The notes below the pieces were generated by a model. It was not told where the DNA came from, searched no databases, and saw only the letters and a program-made list of their open reading frames with translations. A DNA stretch of 64,000 nt, taken from NCBI GenBank assembly GCA_946800325.1, contig OX326957.1, forward strand, positions 25,887,054 through 25,951,053. The letters are read 5' to 3'. Each line of letters begins with the position of its first letter. Position 1 is the stretch's first letter. Below are positions 25,246 to 38,338 of the stretch, piece after piece. A program made the position numbers and the translations under genes. This DNA comes from Luzula sylvatica. Taxonomy: Eukaryota; Streptophyta; Magnoliopsida; Poales; Juncaceae.

Positions 25246-26636
25246 GAAGTGTAACACAAACAAAATACTCAATTTTCATGTCGTACTCAAAATACTCCGT
25301 AATTGAAGGTTAACACACACAAATTTTAATTTTTTCAAAATTTTTTAAAAATGCAAATAAAGAAGTCTAACACCTTCAAAAAAATTCAACTAAGATATTT
25401 TTATAAAAAATGTTAAAATTTAAGTGTAACAAATGCAAAATACTCAATTTTCATGTCGTACTCAAAATACTCCGTAATTGAAGACAAACACACACAAATT
25501 TCAATTTTTTAAAAAATTTCATAAAAATGCAAAAACAGAAGTCTAACACCTTAAAATAATTCCTTTAAGATATTTAAAAAAAATGATCAAATTTAAGTGT
25601 AACACAATCAAAATACTCAATTTTCATGTCATACTCAAAATGCTCCATAATTGAAGGCTCACACACACAAATTTCTATTTTTTCAAAAATTTATTAAAAA
25701 TGGATAAATAGAAGTCTAACACCTTCAAAAAATTCAATTAATATTTTTAAAAAAAAAATTTAATTTAAGGGTAAAACAAGCAAAATACCCAATTTTCGTG
25801 TCGCACTCGAAATTCTCCATAATTGACGACTAACACACACAAATTTCAATTTTTAAAAAAATTTCTTAAAAATGCAAAAACAGAAATCCAACGCCTTCAA
25901 AAATTTCAAATAAGATATTTTACTAAGAAGTGTCAAAATTGAATTGTAACACAAACAAAATACTCAATTTTCGCGTCGTACTCAAAATACTCCGTAATTG
26001 AAGGTTAACACACACAAATTTCAATTTTTTCCAAAATTTCTTAAAAATGCAAAAACATAAGTCTAACACCTTAAAATAATTCATTTAAGATATTTAAAAA
26101 AAATGATCAAATTTAAGCCTAACACAAGCAAAAAAACTCAAATTTCATGTCGTACTCAAAATACTTCATAACAGAAGACTAACACACACAAATATCAATT
26201 ATTTCAAAATTTTCATAAAAATGCAAAAACAGAAGTATAACACCTTAAGAAAAATTCAAATAATATATTTTTATAAAAAATGTTAAAATTGAAGTGTAAC
26301 ACAAGCAAAATACTCAATTTTCATGTCGTACTAAAAATACTCCATAATTGAAGACTCACAAACACAAATTTAAATGTTTTCAAAAATTTATTAAGAATGG
26401 AAAAACAGAAGTCTAACACCATCAAAAAATTCCATGAAAATATTTTTAAAAAAATATTAAAATTGAAGTGTAACACAAGCACAATACTAAATTTTCATGT
26501 CGCGCTCAAAATACTCCATAATTCAGACTATCACATACAAATTTCAATTTTTTCAAAAATTTCTTAAAAATGCAAAAACGGAAGTATAACACCTTCAAAT
26601 AATTCAATTAATATATTTAAAAAAAATGTTAAAATA

Positions 26637-27685
26637 TAAGGGTAAAACAAGCAAAATACTCAATTTTCGTGTCGCACTCGAAATACTCCATAATTGAAGA
26701 CTAACACACACAAATTTCAATTTTTTCTAAAATTTATTAGAAATGCAAAAACCGAAGTCTCACACCTTCAGAAATATTTAAATAAGATATTGTTATAAAA
26801 AATGTTAAAATTGAAGTGTAGCACAAGTGAAATACTCAATTTTCATGTCATACTCGAAAAACTCCATAATTGAAGACTCTCACACACAAATTTCAATTAT
26901 TTCAAAAATTTCTTAGAAATGCAAAAACCGAAGTCTAACACCTTCAGAAAAATTCAAATAAGATATTTTTATAAAAAATATTAAAATTCAAGTGTAACAC
27001 AAGAAAAATACTCAATTTTCATGTCATACTCAAAATACTCCATAATTGATGAGTCACACAAAAAAATTTCAATTATTTCAAAAATTTCTTAAAAATGAAA
27101 AAATAGAAGTCTAACACCTTCACAAAATTCAACGAAAATATTTATAAAAAAAAAAATTAAAATTGAAGTGTAACACCAGCAAAATACTCAATTTTCATGT
27201 GGCACTCAAAATACTCCATAATTCAAGACGAAAACATACCAATTTAAATTTTTTCGAAAACTTCTTAAAAATGCAAAAACAGAAGTCTAACACCTTCAGA
27301 AAAATTCAAATAAGATATTTTTATAAAAAATAATTGAAGTGTAACACAAGCAAAATACTCAATTTTCATGTCATACTCAAAATACTCCATAATTGAAGAG
27401 TCGCACACACAAATTTTTATTTTTTCAAAAAATTATTAAAAATTGAAAAACAAAAGTCAAACACCTTCAAAAAATTCAATGAAAATATTTTTAAAAAAAA
27501 TATAAAAATTGAAGTGTAACACAAGCACAATACTCAATTTTCATGTGGCACTCGAAATACTCCATAATTCAAGACTAACACATACAAATTTAAATTTTTT
27601 CAAAAATTTCATAAAAATGAAAAAACAGAAGTCTAACACCTTCAAATAATTCAATTAATATATTTTTTTTAAAAATGTTAAAATA
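26637..27685 (+). repeat. Block 5 left end, partial copy (P4 to P9/P11)
   Basis: Six monomers (1,049 bp) begin with a P4-type TAAGGGTAAAAC at 26637, followed by P5 (with GTAGCACAAGTGAAATAC), P6, P7, P8 and a P9/P11 fusion that leads into P1 at 27686. Upstream sequence does not fit P1-P3, so the ordered array appears to begin here. Confidence 0.75.
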
Positions 27686-29609
27686 TATGGGTAAAACAAG
27701 CAAAATACTCAATTTTCGTGTCGCACTCGAAATACTTCATAATTGAAGATTAACACAAACAAATTTCAATTGTTTCAAAAATTTCTTAGAAATGCAAAAA
27801 CACAAGTCTAACACCTTCAGAAATATTTAAATAAGACATTTTTTTAAAAAAATGGTAAAATTGATGTGTAACACAAGCAAAATACTCAATTTTCATGTCA
27901 TACTCGAAAAACTCCATAATTGAAGACTCTCACACACAAATTTCAATTATTTCAAAAATTTCTAAGAAATGCAAAATCCGAAGTCTAACACCTTCAGAAA
28001 ATTTCAAATAACATATTTTTATAAAAAATGTTAAAATTCTTGTGTAACACAAGTAAAATACTCAATTTTCATGTCATACTCAAAATACTCCATAATTGTA
28101 GAGTCACACACACAAATTTCAATTATTACAAAAATTTCTTAAAAATGCAAAAACAGAAGTCTAACACCTTCAAATAATTCAATTAATATATTTTTTTTTA
28201 AAATGTTAAAATATAAGGGTAAAACAAGCAAAATACTCAATTTTCGTGTCCCACTCGAAATACTCCATAATTGAAGATTAACACACACAAATTTCAATTT
28301 TTTCAAAAATTTCTTAGAAATGCAAAAACACAAGTCTAACACCTTCAGAAATATTTAAATAAGATATTGTTATAAAAAATGTTAAAATTGAAGTGTAACA
28401 CAAGCGAAATACTCAATTTTAATGTCATACTTGAAAAACTCCAAAATTTAAGACTCTCACACACAAATTTCAATTATTTCAAAAATTTCTTTGAAATGCA
28501 AAAACCGAAGTCTAACACCTTCAGAAAAATTCAAATAAGATATTTTTATAAAAAATGTTAAAATTCAAGTGTAACACAAGCAAAATACTCAATTTTCATG
28601 TCATACTCAAAATACTCCATAATTGAAGAGTCACACAAACAAATTTCAATTATTTCAAAAATTTCTTAAAAATGAAAAAATAAAAGTCTAACACCTTCAC
28701 AAAATTCAACGAAAATATTTATAAAAAAAAAAAATTAAAATTGAAGTGTAACACCAGCAAAATTCTCAATTTTCATGTGGCACTCAAAATACTCCATAAT
28801 TCAAGACTAAAACATACAAATTTAAATTTTTTCGAAAACTTCTTAAAAATGCAAAAACAGAAGTCTAACACCTTCAGAAAAATTCAAATAAGATATTTTT
28901 ATAAAAAATAATTGAAGTGTAACAATAGCAAAATACTCAATTTTCATGTCATACTCAAAATACTCCATAATTGAAGAGTCGCACACACAAATTTTTATTT
29001 TTTCAAAAAATTATTAAAAATTGAAAAACAAAAGTCAAACACCTTCAAAAAATTCCATGAAAATATTTTTAAAAAAAATATAAAAATTGAAGTGTAACAC
29101 AAGCACAATACTCAATTTTCATGTGGCACTCGAAATACTCCATAATTCAAGACTAACACATACAAATTTAAATTTTTTCAAAAATTTCTTTAAAATGCCA
29201 AAACATAAGTCTAACACCTTCAGAAAAAATTAAATAAGATATTTTTATAAAAAATAATTGAAGTATAACACAAGCAAAATACTCAATTTTCATGTCATAC
29301 TCAAAATACTCCATAATTGAAGACTCACACACACAAATTTCTATTTTTTCAAAAATTTATTAAAAATGGAAAAACAAAAGTCAAACACCTTCAAAAAATT
29401 CTATGAAAATATTTTTAAAAAAAATATTAAAATTGAAGTGTAACACAAGCACAATACTCAATTTTCAAGTGGCACTCAAAATAATCCATAATTCAAGACT
29501 AACACATACAAATTTCAATTTTTTAAAAAATTTCTTAAAAATGAAAAAACAGAAGTCTAACACCTTCAAATAATTCAATTAATATATTTTTAGAAAAAAT
29601 GTTAAAATA
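27686..29609 (+). repeat. Block 5 HOR copy 1, 11-mer
   Basis: All eleven monomers are in order, 1,924 bp. The P5 opening near 28389 (GTAACACAAGCGAAATAC) is intermediate between the later alpha and beta forms, and P2 follows ATGGTAAAATT as in beta copies. Differences from the next copy are clearly more numerous than among the central copies, as expected for an array edge. Confidence 0.8.
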
Positions 29610-31531
29610 TATGGGTAAAACAAGCAAAATACTCCATTTTCGTGTCGCACTCGAAATACTCCATAATTGAAGATTAACACAAACAAATTTCAATTTTTTC
29701 CAAAATTTCTTAGAAATGCAAAAACACAAGTCTAACACCTTCAAAAATATTTAAATAAGATATTTTTATAAAAAATGGTAAAATTGAAGTGTAACACAAG
29801 CAAAATACTCAATTTTCATGTCATACTCGAAAAACTCCATAATTGAAGACTCTCACACACAAATTTCAATTATTTCAAAAATTTCTTAGAAATGCAAAAT
29901 CCGAAGTCTAACACCTTCAGAAAATTTCAATTAACATATTTTTATAAAAAATGTTAAAATTCTAGTGTAACACAAGCAAAATACTCAATTTTCATGTCAT
30001 ACTCAAAATACTCCATAATTGAAGAGTCACACACACAAATTTCAATTATTACAAATATTTCTTAAAAATAAAAAAACAGAAGTCTAACACCTTCAAATAA
30101 TTCAATTAATATATTTTTTAAAAAAATGTTAAAATATAAGGGTAAAACAACCAAAATACTCAATTTTCGTGTCGCACTCGAAATACTCCATAATTGAAGA
30201 CTAACACACACAAATTTCAATTTTTTCAAAAATTTCTTAGAAATGCAAAAACACAAGTCTAACACCTTCAGAAATATTTAAATAAGATATTGTTATAAAA
30301 AATGTTAAAATTGAAGTGTAACACAAGCAAAATACTCAATTTTCATGTCACACTCGAAAAACTCCATAATTGAAGACTCTCACACACAAATTTCAATTAT
30401 TTCAAAAATTTCTTAGAAATGCAAAAACCGAAGTCTAACACCTTCAGAAAAATTCAAATAAGATATTTTTATAAAAAATGTTAAAATTCAAGTGTAACAC
30501 AAGCCAAATACTCAATTTTCATGTCATACTCAAAATACTCCATAATTGAAGAGTCACACAAACAAATTTCAATTATTTCAAAAATTTCTTAAAAATGAAA
30601 AAATAGAAGTCTAACACCTTCAAAAAATTCAACGAAAATATTTATAAAAAAAAAAATTAAAATTGAAGTGTAACACCAGCAAAATACTCAATTTTCATGT
30701 GGCACTCAAAATACTCCATAATTCAAGACTAAAACATACAAATTTAAATTTTTTCGAAAACTTCTTAAAAATGCAAAAACAGAAGCTTAACACCTTCAGA
30801 AAAATTCAAATAAGATATTTTTATAAAAAATAATTGAAGTGTAGCACAAGCAAAATACTCAATTTTCATGTCATACTCAAAATACTCCATAATTGAAGAG
30901 TCACACACACAAATTTCTATTTTATCAAAAAATTATTAAAAATTGAAAAACAAAAGTCAAACACCTTCAAAAAATTCCATGAAAATATTTTTAAAAAATA
31001 TATAAAAATTGAAGTGTAACACAAGCACAATACTCAATTTTCATGTGGCACTCGAAATACTCCATAATTCAAGACTAACACGTACAAATTTAAATTTTTT
31101 CAAAAATTTCTTTAAAATGCCAAAACAGAAGTCTAACACCATCAGAAAAAATCAAATAAGATATTTTTATAAAAAATAATTGAAGTATAACACAAGCAAA
31201 ATACTTAATTTTCATGTCATACTCAAAATACTCCATAATTGAAGACTCACACACACAAATTTCTATTTTTTCAAAAATTTATTAAAAATGGAAAAACAAA
31301 AGTCAAACACCTTCAAAAAATTCAATGAAAATATTTTTAAAAAAAATATTAAAATTGAAGTGTCACACAAGCACAATACTCAATTTTCATGTGGCACTCA
31401 AAATAATCCATAATTCAAGACTAACACATACAAATTTAAATTTTTTCAAAAATTTCTTAAAAATGAAAAAACAGAAGTCTAACACCTTCAAATAATTCAA
31501 TTAATATATTTTTTTTAAAAATGTTAAAATA
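29610..31531 (+). repeat. Block 5 HOR copy 2, 11-mer, beta type (reference)
   Basis: Monomer starts are 29610, 29786, 29962, 30137, 30313, 30489, 30664, 30836, 31011, 31182 and 31357, total 1,922 bp. P8 and P10 are short (175 and 175 to next, with the AAAAAATAATTG tail that drops about 7 bp in P7 and P9). Beta markers are ATACTCCATTTTCG in P1, ATGGTAAAATT before P2, and GTAACACAAGCAAAATAC with GTCACACTCG in P5. It is the cleanest reference for the 11-monomer unit. Confidence 0.88.
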
Positions 31532-33800
31532 TATGGGTAAAACAAGCAAAATACTCAATTTTCGTGTCGCACTCGAAATACTCCATAATTGAAGATTAAC
31601 ACAAACAAATTTCAATTTTTTCAAAAATTTCATAGAAATGCAAAAACACAAGTCTAACACCTTCAGAAATATTTAAATAAGACATTTTTATAAAAAAATG
31701 GTAAAACAGAAGTGTAACACAAGCAAAATACTCAATTTTTATGTCATACTTGAAAAACTCCATAATTGAAGACTCTCACACACAAATTTCAATTATTTCA
31801 AAAATTTCTTAGAAATGCAAAATCCGAAGTCTAACACCGTCAGAAAATTTCAAATAACATATTTTTATAAAAAATGTTAATATTCAAGTGTAACACAAGC
31901 AAAATACTCAATTTTCATGTCATACTTAAAATACTCCATAATTGAAGAGTCACACACACAAATTTTAATTATTACAAAAATTTCTTAAAAATGCAAAAAC
32001 AGAAGTCTAACACCTTCAAATAATTCAATTAATATATTTTTTTTAAAAATGTTAAAATATAAGGGTAAAACAAGCAAAATACTCAATTTTCGTGTCGCAC
32101 TCGAAATACTCCATAATTGAAGACTAACACACACAAATTTCAATTTTTTCAAAAATTTCTTAGAAATGCAAAAACACAAGTCTAACACCTTCAGAAATAT
32201 TTAAATAAGATATTGTTATAAAAAATGTTAAAATTGAAGTGTAGCACAAGTGAAATACTCAATTTTCATGTCATACTCGAAAAACTCCATAATTGAAGAC
32301 TCTCACACACAAATTTCAATTATTTCAAAAATTTCTTAGAAATGCAAAAACCGAAGTCTAACACCTTCAGAAAAATTCAAATAAGATATTTTTATAAAAA
32401 ATGTTAAAATTCAAGTGTAACACAAGCAAAATACTCAATTTTCATGTCATACTCAAAATACTCCATAATTGAAGAGTCACACAAACAAATTTCAATTATT
32501 TCAAAAATTTCATAAAAATGAAAAAATGGAAGTCTAACAATTTCACAAAATTCAACGAAAATATTTATAAAAAAAAAAATTAAAATTGAAGTGTAACACC
32601 AGCAAAATACTCAATTTTCATGTGGCACTCAAAATACTCCATAATTCAAGACTAAGACATACAAATTTAAATTTTTTCGAAAACTTCTTAAAAATGAAAA
32701 AACAGAAGTCTAACACCTTCAGAAAAATTCAAATAAGATATTTTTATAAAAAATAATTGAAGTGTAACACATGCAAAATACTCAATTTTCATGTCATACT
32801 CAAAATACTCCATAATTGAAGAGTCGCACACACAAATTTTTATTTTTTCAAAAAATTATTAAAAATTGAAAAACAAAAGTCAAACACCTTCAAAAAATTC
32901 AATGAAAATATTTTTAAAAAAAATATAAAAATTGAAGTGTAACACAAGCACAATACTCAATTTTCATGTGGCACTCGAAATACTCCATAATTCAAGACTA
33001 ACACATACAAATTTAAATTTTTTCGAAAACTTCTTAAAAATGCAAAAACAGAAGCTTAAAACCTTCAGAAATATTCAAATAAGATATTTTTATAAAAAAT
33101 AATTGAAGTGTAACACAAGCAAAATACTCAATTTTCATGTCATACTCAAAATACTCCATAATTGAAGAGTCACACACACAAATTTCTATTTTATCAAAAA
33201 ATTATTAAAAATTGAAAAACAAAAGTCAAACACCTTCAAAAAATTCCATGAAAATATTTTTAAAAAATATATAAAAATTGAAGTGTAACACAAGCACAAT
33301 ACTCAATTTTCATGTGGCACTCGAAATACTCCATAATTCAAGACTAACACGTACAAATTTAAATTTTTTCAAAAATTTCTTTAAAATGCCAAAACAGAAG
33401 TCTAACACCATCAGAAAAAATCAAATAAGATATTTTTATAAAAAATAATTGAAGTATAACACAAGCAAAATACTTAATTTTCATGTCATACTCAAAATAC
33501 TCCATAATTGAAGACTCACACACACAAATTTCTATTTTTTCAAAAATTTATTAAAAATGGAAAAACAAAAGTCAAACACCTTCAAAAAATTCAATGAAAA
33601 TATTTTTAAAAAAAATATTAAAATTGAAGTGTCACACAAGCACAATACTCAATTTTCATGTGGCACTCAAAATAATCCATAATTCAAGACTAACACATAC
33701 AAATTTAAATTTTTTCAAAAATTTCTTAAAAATGAAAAAACAGAAGTCTAACACCTTCAAATAATTCAATTAATATATTTTTTTTAAAAATGTTAAAATA
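31532..33800 (+). repeat. Block 5 HOR copy 3, 13-mer, alpha type
   Basis: Length is 2,269 bp. Monomer starts are 31532, 31709, 31885, 32060, 32236, 32412, 32588, 32759, 32934, 33104, 33280, 33451 and 33626. Compared with the 11-mer, one extra dimer lies between P7 and P9. The monomer at 32934 starts as P9 (AAGCACAATACTC) and ends as P7 (TCGAAAACTTC, GAAGCTTAA), the footprint of the unequal exchange. Alpha markers are GTAGCACAAGTGAAATAC in P5 and GTAAAACAGAAG at P2. Confidence 0.9.
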
Positions 33801-36069
33801 TATGGGTAAAACAAGCAAAATACTCAATTTTCGTGTCGCACTCGAAATACTCCATAATTGAAGATTAACACAAACAAATTTCAATTTTTTCAAAAATTTC
33901 ATAGAAATGCAAAAACACAAGTCTAACACCTTCAGAAATATTTAAATAAGACATTTTTATAAAAAAATGGTAAAACAGAAGTGTAACACAAGCAAAATAC
34001 TCAATTTTTATGTCATACTTGAAAAACTCCATAATTGAAGACTCTCACACACAAATTTCAATTATTTCAAAAATTTCTTAGAAATGCAAAATCCGAAGTC
34101 TAACACCGTCAGAAAATTTCAAATAACATATTTTTATAAAAAATGTTAAAATTCAAGTGTAACACAAGCAAAATACTCAATTTTCATGTCATACTTAAAA
34201 TACTCCATAATTGAAGAGTCACACACACAAATTTTAATTATTACAAAAATTTCTTAAAAATGCAAAAACAGAAGTCTAACACCTTCAAATAATTCAATTA
34301 ATATATTTTTTTTAAAAATGTTAAAATATAAGGGTAAAACAAGCAAAATACTCAATTTTCGTGTCGCACTCGAAATACTCCATAATTGAAGACTAACACA
34401 CACAAATTTCAATTTTTTCAAAAATTTCTTAGAAATGCAAAAACACAAGTCTAGCACCTTCAGAAATATTTAAATAAGATATTGTTATAAAAAATGTTAA
34501 AATTGAAGTGTAGCACAAGTGAAATACTCAATTTTCATGTGATACTCGAAAAACTCCATAATTGAAGACTCTCACACACAAATTTCAATTATTTCAAAAA
34601 TTTCTTAGAAATGCAAAAACCGAAGTCTAACACCTTCAGAAAAATTCAAATAAGATATTTTTATAAAAAATGTTAAAATTCAAGTGTAACACAAGCAAAA
34701 TACTCAATTTTCATGTCATACTCAAAATACTCCATAATTGAAGAGTCACACAAACAAATTTCAATTATTTCAAAAATTTCATAAAAATGAAAAAATGGAA
34801 GTCTAACACGTTCACAAAATTCAACGAAAATATTTATAAAAAAAAAAATTAAAATTGAAGTGTAACACCAGCAAAATACTCAATTTTCATGTGGCACTCA
34901 AAATACTCCATAATTCAAGACTAAGACATACAAATTTAAATTTTTTCGAAAACTTCTTAAAAATGAAAAAACAGAAGTCTAACACCTTCAGAAAAATTCA
35001 AATAAGATATTTTTATAAAAAATAATTGAAGTGTAACACATGCAAAATACTCAATTTTCATGTCATACTCAAAATACTCCATAATTGAAGAGTCGCACAC
35101 ACAAAATTTTATTTTTTCAAAAAATTATTAAAAATTGAAAAACAAAAGTCAAACACCTTCAAAAAATTCAATGAAAATATTTTTAAAAAAAATATAAAAA
35201 TTGAAGTGTAACACAAGCACAATACTCGATTTTCATGTGGCACTCAAAATACTCCATAATTCAAGACTAAAACGTACAAATTTAAATTTTTTCGAAAACT
35301 TCTTAAAAATGCAAAAACAGAAGCTTAACACCTTCAGAAATATTCAAATAAGATATTTTTATAAAAAATAATTGAAGTGTAACACAAGCAAAATACTCAA
35401 TTTTCATGTCATACTCAAAATACTCCATAATTGAAGAGTCACACACACAAATTTCTATTTTATCAAAAAATTATTAAAAATTGAAAAACAAAAGTCAAAC
35501 ACCTTCAAAAAATTCCATGAAAATATTTTTAAAAAATATATAAAAATTGAAGTGTAACACAAGCACAATACTCAATTTTCATGTGGCACTCGAAATACTC
35601 CATAATTCAAGACTAACACGTACAAATTTAAATTTTTTCAAAAATTTCTTTAAAATGCCAAAACAGAAGTCTAACACCATCAGAAAAAATCAAATAAGAT
35701 ATTTTTATAAAACATAATTGAAGTATAACACAAGCAAAATACTTAATTTTCATGTCATACTCAAAATACTCCATAATTGAAGACTCACACACACAAATTT
35801 CTATTTTTTCAAAAATTTATTAAAAATGGAAAAACAAAAGTCAAACACCTTCAAAAAATTCAATGAAAATATTTTTAAAAAAAATATTAAAATTGAAGTG
35901 TCACACAAGCACAATACTCAATTTTCATGTGGCACTCAAAATAATCCATAATTCAAGACTAACACATACAAATTTAAATTTTTTCAAAAATTTCTTAAAA
36001 ATGAAAAAACAGAAGTCTCACACTTTCAAATAATTCAATTAATATATTTTTTTTAAAAATGTTAAAATA
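33801..36069 (+). repeat. Block 5 HOR copy 4, 13-mer, alpha type
   Basis: Length is exactly 2,269 bp, like copies 3 and 5. Against copy 3 I counted only around ten base changes, for example GTGATACTCG for GTCATACTCG near 34541 and AATACTCGATTTTC near 35222, so identity is above 99% by eye. GTGATACTCG is also present in copies 5 and 6, marking them as the closest relatives. Confidence 0.9.
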
Positions 36070-38338
36070 TATGGGTAAAACAAGCAAAATACTCAATTTT
36101 CGTGTCGCAATCGAAATACTCCATAATTGAAGATTAACACAAACAAATTTCAATTTTTTCAAAAATTTCTTAGAAATGCAAAAACACAAGTCTAACACCT
36201 TCAGAAATATTTAAATAAGACATTTTTATAAAAAAATGGTAAAACTGAAGTGTAACACAAGCAAAATACTCAATTTTCATGTCATACTCGAAAAACTCCA
36301 TAATTGAAGACTCTCACACACAAATTTCAATTATTTCAAAAATTTCTTAGAAATGCAAAATCCGAAGTCTAACACCGTCAGAAAATTTCAAATAACATAT
36401 TTTTATAAAAAATGTTAAAATTCAAGTGTAACACAAGCAAAATACTCAATTTTCATGTCATACTTAAAATACTCCATAATTGAAGAGTCACACACACAAA
36501 TTTTAATTATTACAAAAATTTCTTAAAAATGCAAAAACAGAAGTCTAACACCTTCAAATAATTCAATTAATATATTTTTTTTAAAAATGTTAAAATATAA
36601 GGGTAAAACAAGCAAAATACTCAATTTTCGTGTCGCACTCGAAATACTCCATAATTGAAGACTAACACACACAAATTTCAATTTTTTCAAAAATTTCTTA
36701 GAAATGCAAAAACACAAGTCTAGCACCTTCAGAAATATTTAAATAAGATATTGTTATAAAAAATGTTAAAATTGAAGTGTAGCACAAGTGAAATACTCAA
36801 TTTTCATGTGATACTCGAAAAACTCCATAATTGAAGACTCTCACACACAAATTTCAATTATTTCAAAAATTTCTTAGAAATGCAAAAACCGAAGTCTAAC
36901 ACCTTCAGAAAAATTCAAATAAGATATTTTTATAAAAAATGTTAAAATTCAAGTGTAACACAAGCAAAATACTCAATTTTCATGTCATACTCAAAATACT
37001 CCATAATTGAAGAGTCACACAAACAAATTTCAATTATTTCAAAAATTTCATAAAAATGAAAAAATGGAAGTCTAACACGTTCACAAAATTCAACGAAAAT
37101 ATTTATAAAAAAAAAAATTAAAATTGAAGTGTAACACCAGCAAAATACTCAATTTTCATGTGGCACTCAAAATACTCCATAATTCAAGACTAAGACATAC
37201 AAATTTAAATTTTTTCGAAAACTTCTTAAAAATGAAAAAACAGAAGTCTAACACCTTCAGAAAAATTCAAATAAGATATTTTTATAAAAAATAATTGAAG
37301 TGTAACACATGCAAAATACTCAATTTTCATGTCATACTCAAAATACTCCATAATTGAAGAGTCGCACACACAAAATTTTATTTTTTCAAAAAATTATTAA
37401 AAATTGAAAAACAAAAGTCAAACACCTTCAAAAAATTCAATGAAAATATTTTTAAAAAAAATATAAAAATTGAAGTGTAACACAAGCACAATACTCGATT
37501 TTCATGTGGCACTCAAAATACTCCATAATTCAAGACTAAAACGTACAAATTTAAATTTTTTCGAAAACTTCTTAAAAATGCAAAAACAGAAGCTTAACAC
37601 CTTCAGAAATATTCAAATAAGATATTTTTATAAAAAATAATTGAAGTGTAACACAAGCAAAATACTCAATTTTCATGTCATACTCAAAATACTCCATAAT
37701 TGAAGAGTCACACACACAAATTTCTATTTTATCAAAAAATTATTAAAAATTGAAAAACAAAAGTCAAACACCTTCAAAAAATTCCATGAAAATATTTTTA
37801 AAAAATATATAAAAATTGAAGTGTAACACAAGCACAATACTCAATTTTCATGTGGCACTCGAAATACTCCATAATTCAAGACTAACACGTACAAATTTAA
37901 ATTTTTTCAAAAATTTCTTTAAAATGCCAAAACAGAAGTCTAACACCATCAGAAAAAATCAAATAAGATATTTTTATAAAACATAATTGAAGTATAACAC
38001 AAGCAAAATACTTAATTTTCATGTCATACTCAAAATACTCCATAATTGAAGACTCACACACACAAATTTCTATTTTTTCAAAAATTTATTAAAAATGGAA
38101 AAACAAAAGTCAAACACCTTCAAAAAATTCAATGAAAATATTTTTAAAAAAAATATTAAAATTGAAGTGTCACACAAGCACAATACTCAATTTTCATGTG
38201 GCACTCAAAATAATCCATAATTCAAGACTAACACATACAAATTTAAATTTTTTCAAAAATTTCTTAAAAATGAAAAAACAGAAGTCTAACACTTTCAACT
38301 AATTCAATTAATATATTTTTTTTTAAAATGTTAAAATA
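36070..38338 (+). repeat. Block 5 HOR copy 5, 13-mer, alpha type
   Basis: Third consecutive 2,269-bp copy. It shares AATACTCGATTTTC, GTGATACTCG and TATAAAACATAATTG (near 37975) with copy 4. The private changes seen are few, such as CGCAATCGAAAT in P1, which is shared with copy 6. It is part of the most recently amplified stretch of the window. Confidence 0.9.

Larger units (their letters stand above)
24221..26636 (+). repeat. Block 4: disordered transition monomers
   Basis: No stable multi-monomer order is visible. Two monomers (near 24755 and 25768) have TAAGGGTAAAACAAG with GTGTCGCACT(T/C)GAAAT, resembling monomers P1 and P4 of the next block, and probably represent earlier relatives. GAAGGTTAACACAC and CTTAAAATAATTC(C/A)TTTAAG recur near 25310, 25550, 26003 and 26075. 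Two strong internal deletions lie here (24388-24461 and 25101-25245). The block looks like an eroded flank of the 11-monomer array. Confidence 0.62.
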
